From assembly GCA_028876585.1 (NCBI GenBank), contig JAGWRL010000065.1, positions 1 through 14,864 of the forward strand: 14,864 nt of DNA. Direction: 5' to 3'. Below the pieces are notes generated by a model. It was not told the origin of the DNA and ran no database searches. It saw nothing but the letters and a program-made list of their open reading frames with translations. The stretch's first letter is position 1, and every line of letters starts with the position of its first letter. The translations under genes were made by a program, and so were the position numbers. Shown in pieces: positions 14,399-14,864 of this stretch. The stretch comes from Pseudomonadota bacterium. GTDB lineage: Bacteria > Pseudomonadota > Alphaproteobacteria > Rhizobiales > Beijerinckiaceae.

Positions 14399-14864
14399 AG
14401 CCAGCCCGCGTTCTCATCGTCGACGACAGCGCCTCGATGCGCGCCCTGATCCGCGCGACGCTGACCGCCGATCCCGGCGTCAGCGTCGTCGGCGAGGCGG
14501 CCAATCCGCTGGAAGCGCGCGAGGCGATCAAGGCGCTCAATCCCGATGTGATGACGCTCGACGTCGAAATGCCGCACATGAACGGGCTGGAGTTTCTGGA
14601 GCGGGTGATGCGGCTGCGGCCGCTGCCGGTGATCATGGTGTCGTCGCTGACCGAGCGCGGCGGTTCGGTGACGATCTCGGCGATGGAGATCGGCGCGTTC
14701 GACTACGTGACCAAGCCGACGCCGCAATCGCCCAATTCCTTCGCGATGCTGGCGGAGAAGGTGAAGGCGGCGGCCGGGGCGCGGCTCGGCGGGCGCGAGG
14801 CCGCGCCGGCGCGGCGGGAAGTGCGCCCCGTCGTCAGCGTCGCGGCGCCGAACGGGCGCGCGCC
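14395..14864 (+). CDS. cheB: CheB receptor methylesterase, N-terminal part (156 codons visible)
   Basis: The receiver domain is complete: D10/D11 in [15 protein letters not shown], phospho-acceptor D56 in [17 protein letters not shown]83/S84 ([12 protein letters not shown]) and K108 ([11 protein letters not shown]). From about residue 120 a basic, alanine-rich linker begins. The window ends before the methylesterase domain with its Ser-His-Asp triad. The receiver is close to CheY, but the KP-TP and E..GAFDYV pattern plus the position after cheR identify CheB. Phosphorylation by CheA activates its esterase (and glutamine deamidase) activity on receptors. The start overlaps the cheR stop (ATGA). 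The remaining part lies beyond the right edge, so this is a boundary truncation and not a broken gene. Confidence 0.95.
   Translation, partial: MKPARVLIVDDSASMRALIRATLTADPGVSVVGEAANPLEAREAIKALNPDVMTLDVEMPHMNGLEFLERVMRLRPLPVIMVSSLTERGGSVTISAMEIGAFDYVTKPTPQSPNSFAMLAEKVKAAAGARLGGREAAPARREVRPVVSVAAPNGRA

Overview
The window looks like a chromosome segment of a GC-rich alphaproteobacterium of the Hyphomicrobiales (Rhizobiales). The support is the general-stress sigma factor of the EcfG (ECF15) class, a Rhizobium etli-type asparaginase, and a chemotaxis operon in the order cheS-cheY-cheA-cheW-cheR-cheB known from Sinorhizobium meliloti. A methanotroph or phototroph relative (Beijerinckiaceae or Methylocystaceae) is possible, but the sequence does not settle the genus. 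No rRNA, tRNA, CRISPR array, transposase or phage gene was seen.

Layout. 1-471 (minus): a DGPF/YCII protein translationally coupled to the start of an ECF42-type sigma factor, with a candidate ECF42 promoter upstream. 676-1389 (plus): a HEAT-like protein of unknown role, ending 4 bp from a convergent CBS-BON protein (1394-2101). 2200-4764 (plus): an acyl-CoA synthetase and a type II asparaginase, 12 bp apart. 4765-5187: non-coding and rich in hairpins and inverted repeats. 5188-6368: a block of visibly lower GC with an EcfG-type sigma factor (plus) and, on the minus strand, a CsbD-family protein followed by a small membrane protein that appears to use an ACG start codon. 6584-8110 (plus): a Ppx/GppA phosphatase, overlapping by 8 bp a convergent ABC-2 polysaccharide-export-type permease (8103-8930). 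9103-9915 (minus): a dienelactone hydrolase family protein. 10262-14864 (plus): the chemotaxis operon, running off the right edge inside cheB.

How the genes work together. The che genes form one polycistronic unit with 4-bp ATGA overlaps at cheS/cheY, cheW/cheR and cheR/cheB. CheA with CheW forms the signalling core, CheR and CheB set receptor methylation, CheY is the output regulator, and CheS is known in S. meliloti to help CheA drain phosphate from CheY1. The 5-6.4 kb block reads as a stress module: an orphan general-stress sigma factor beside two proteins of the kind EcfG regulons often contain. The remaining genes are largely unrelated metabolic or envelope functions packed tightly together.

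The least ordinary signals are the ACG-start small membrane gene inside the lower-GC stress block, the perfect 10-bp inverted repeat upstream of the sigma gene, and the sigma-specific promoter with a nearby 17-bp direct repeat at the left edge. None proves a new system. The stress block is the best candidate for something not fully described.
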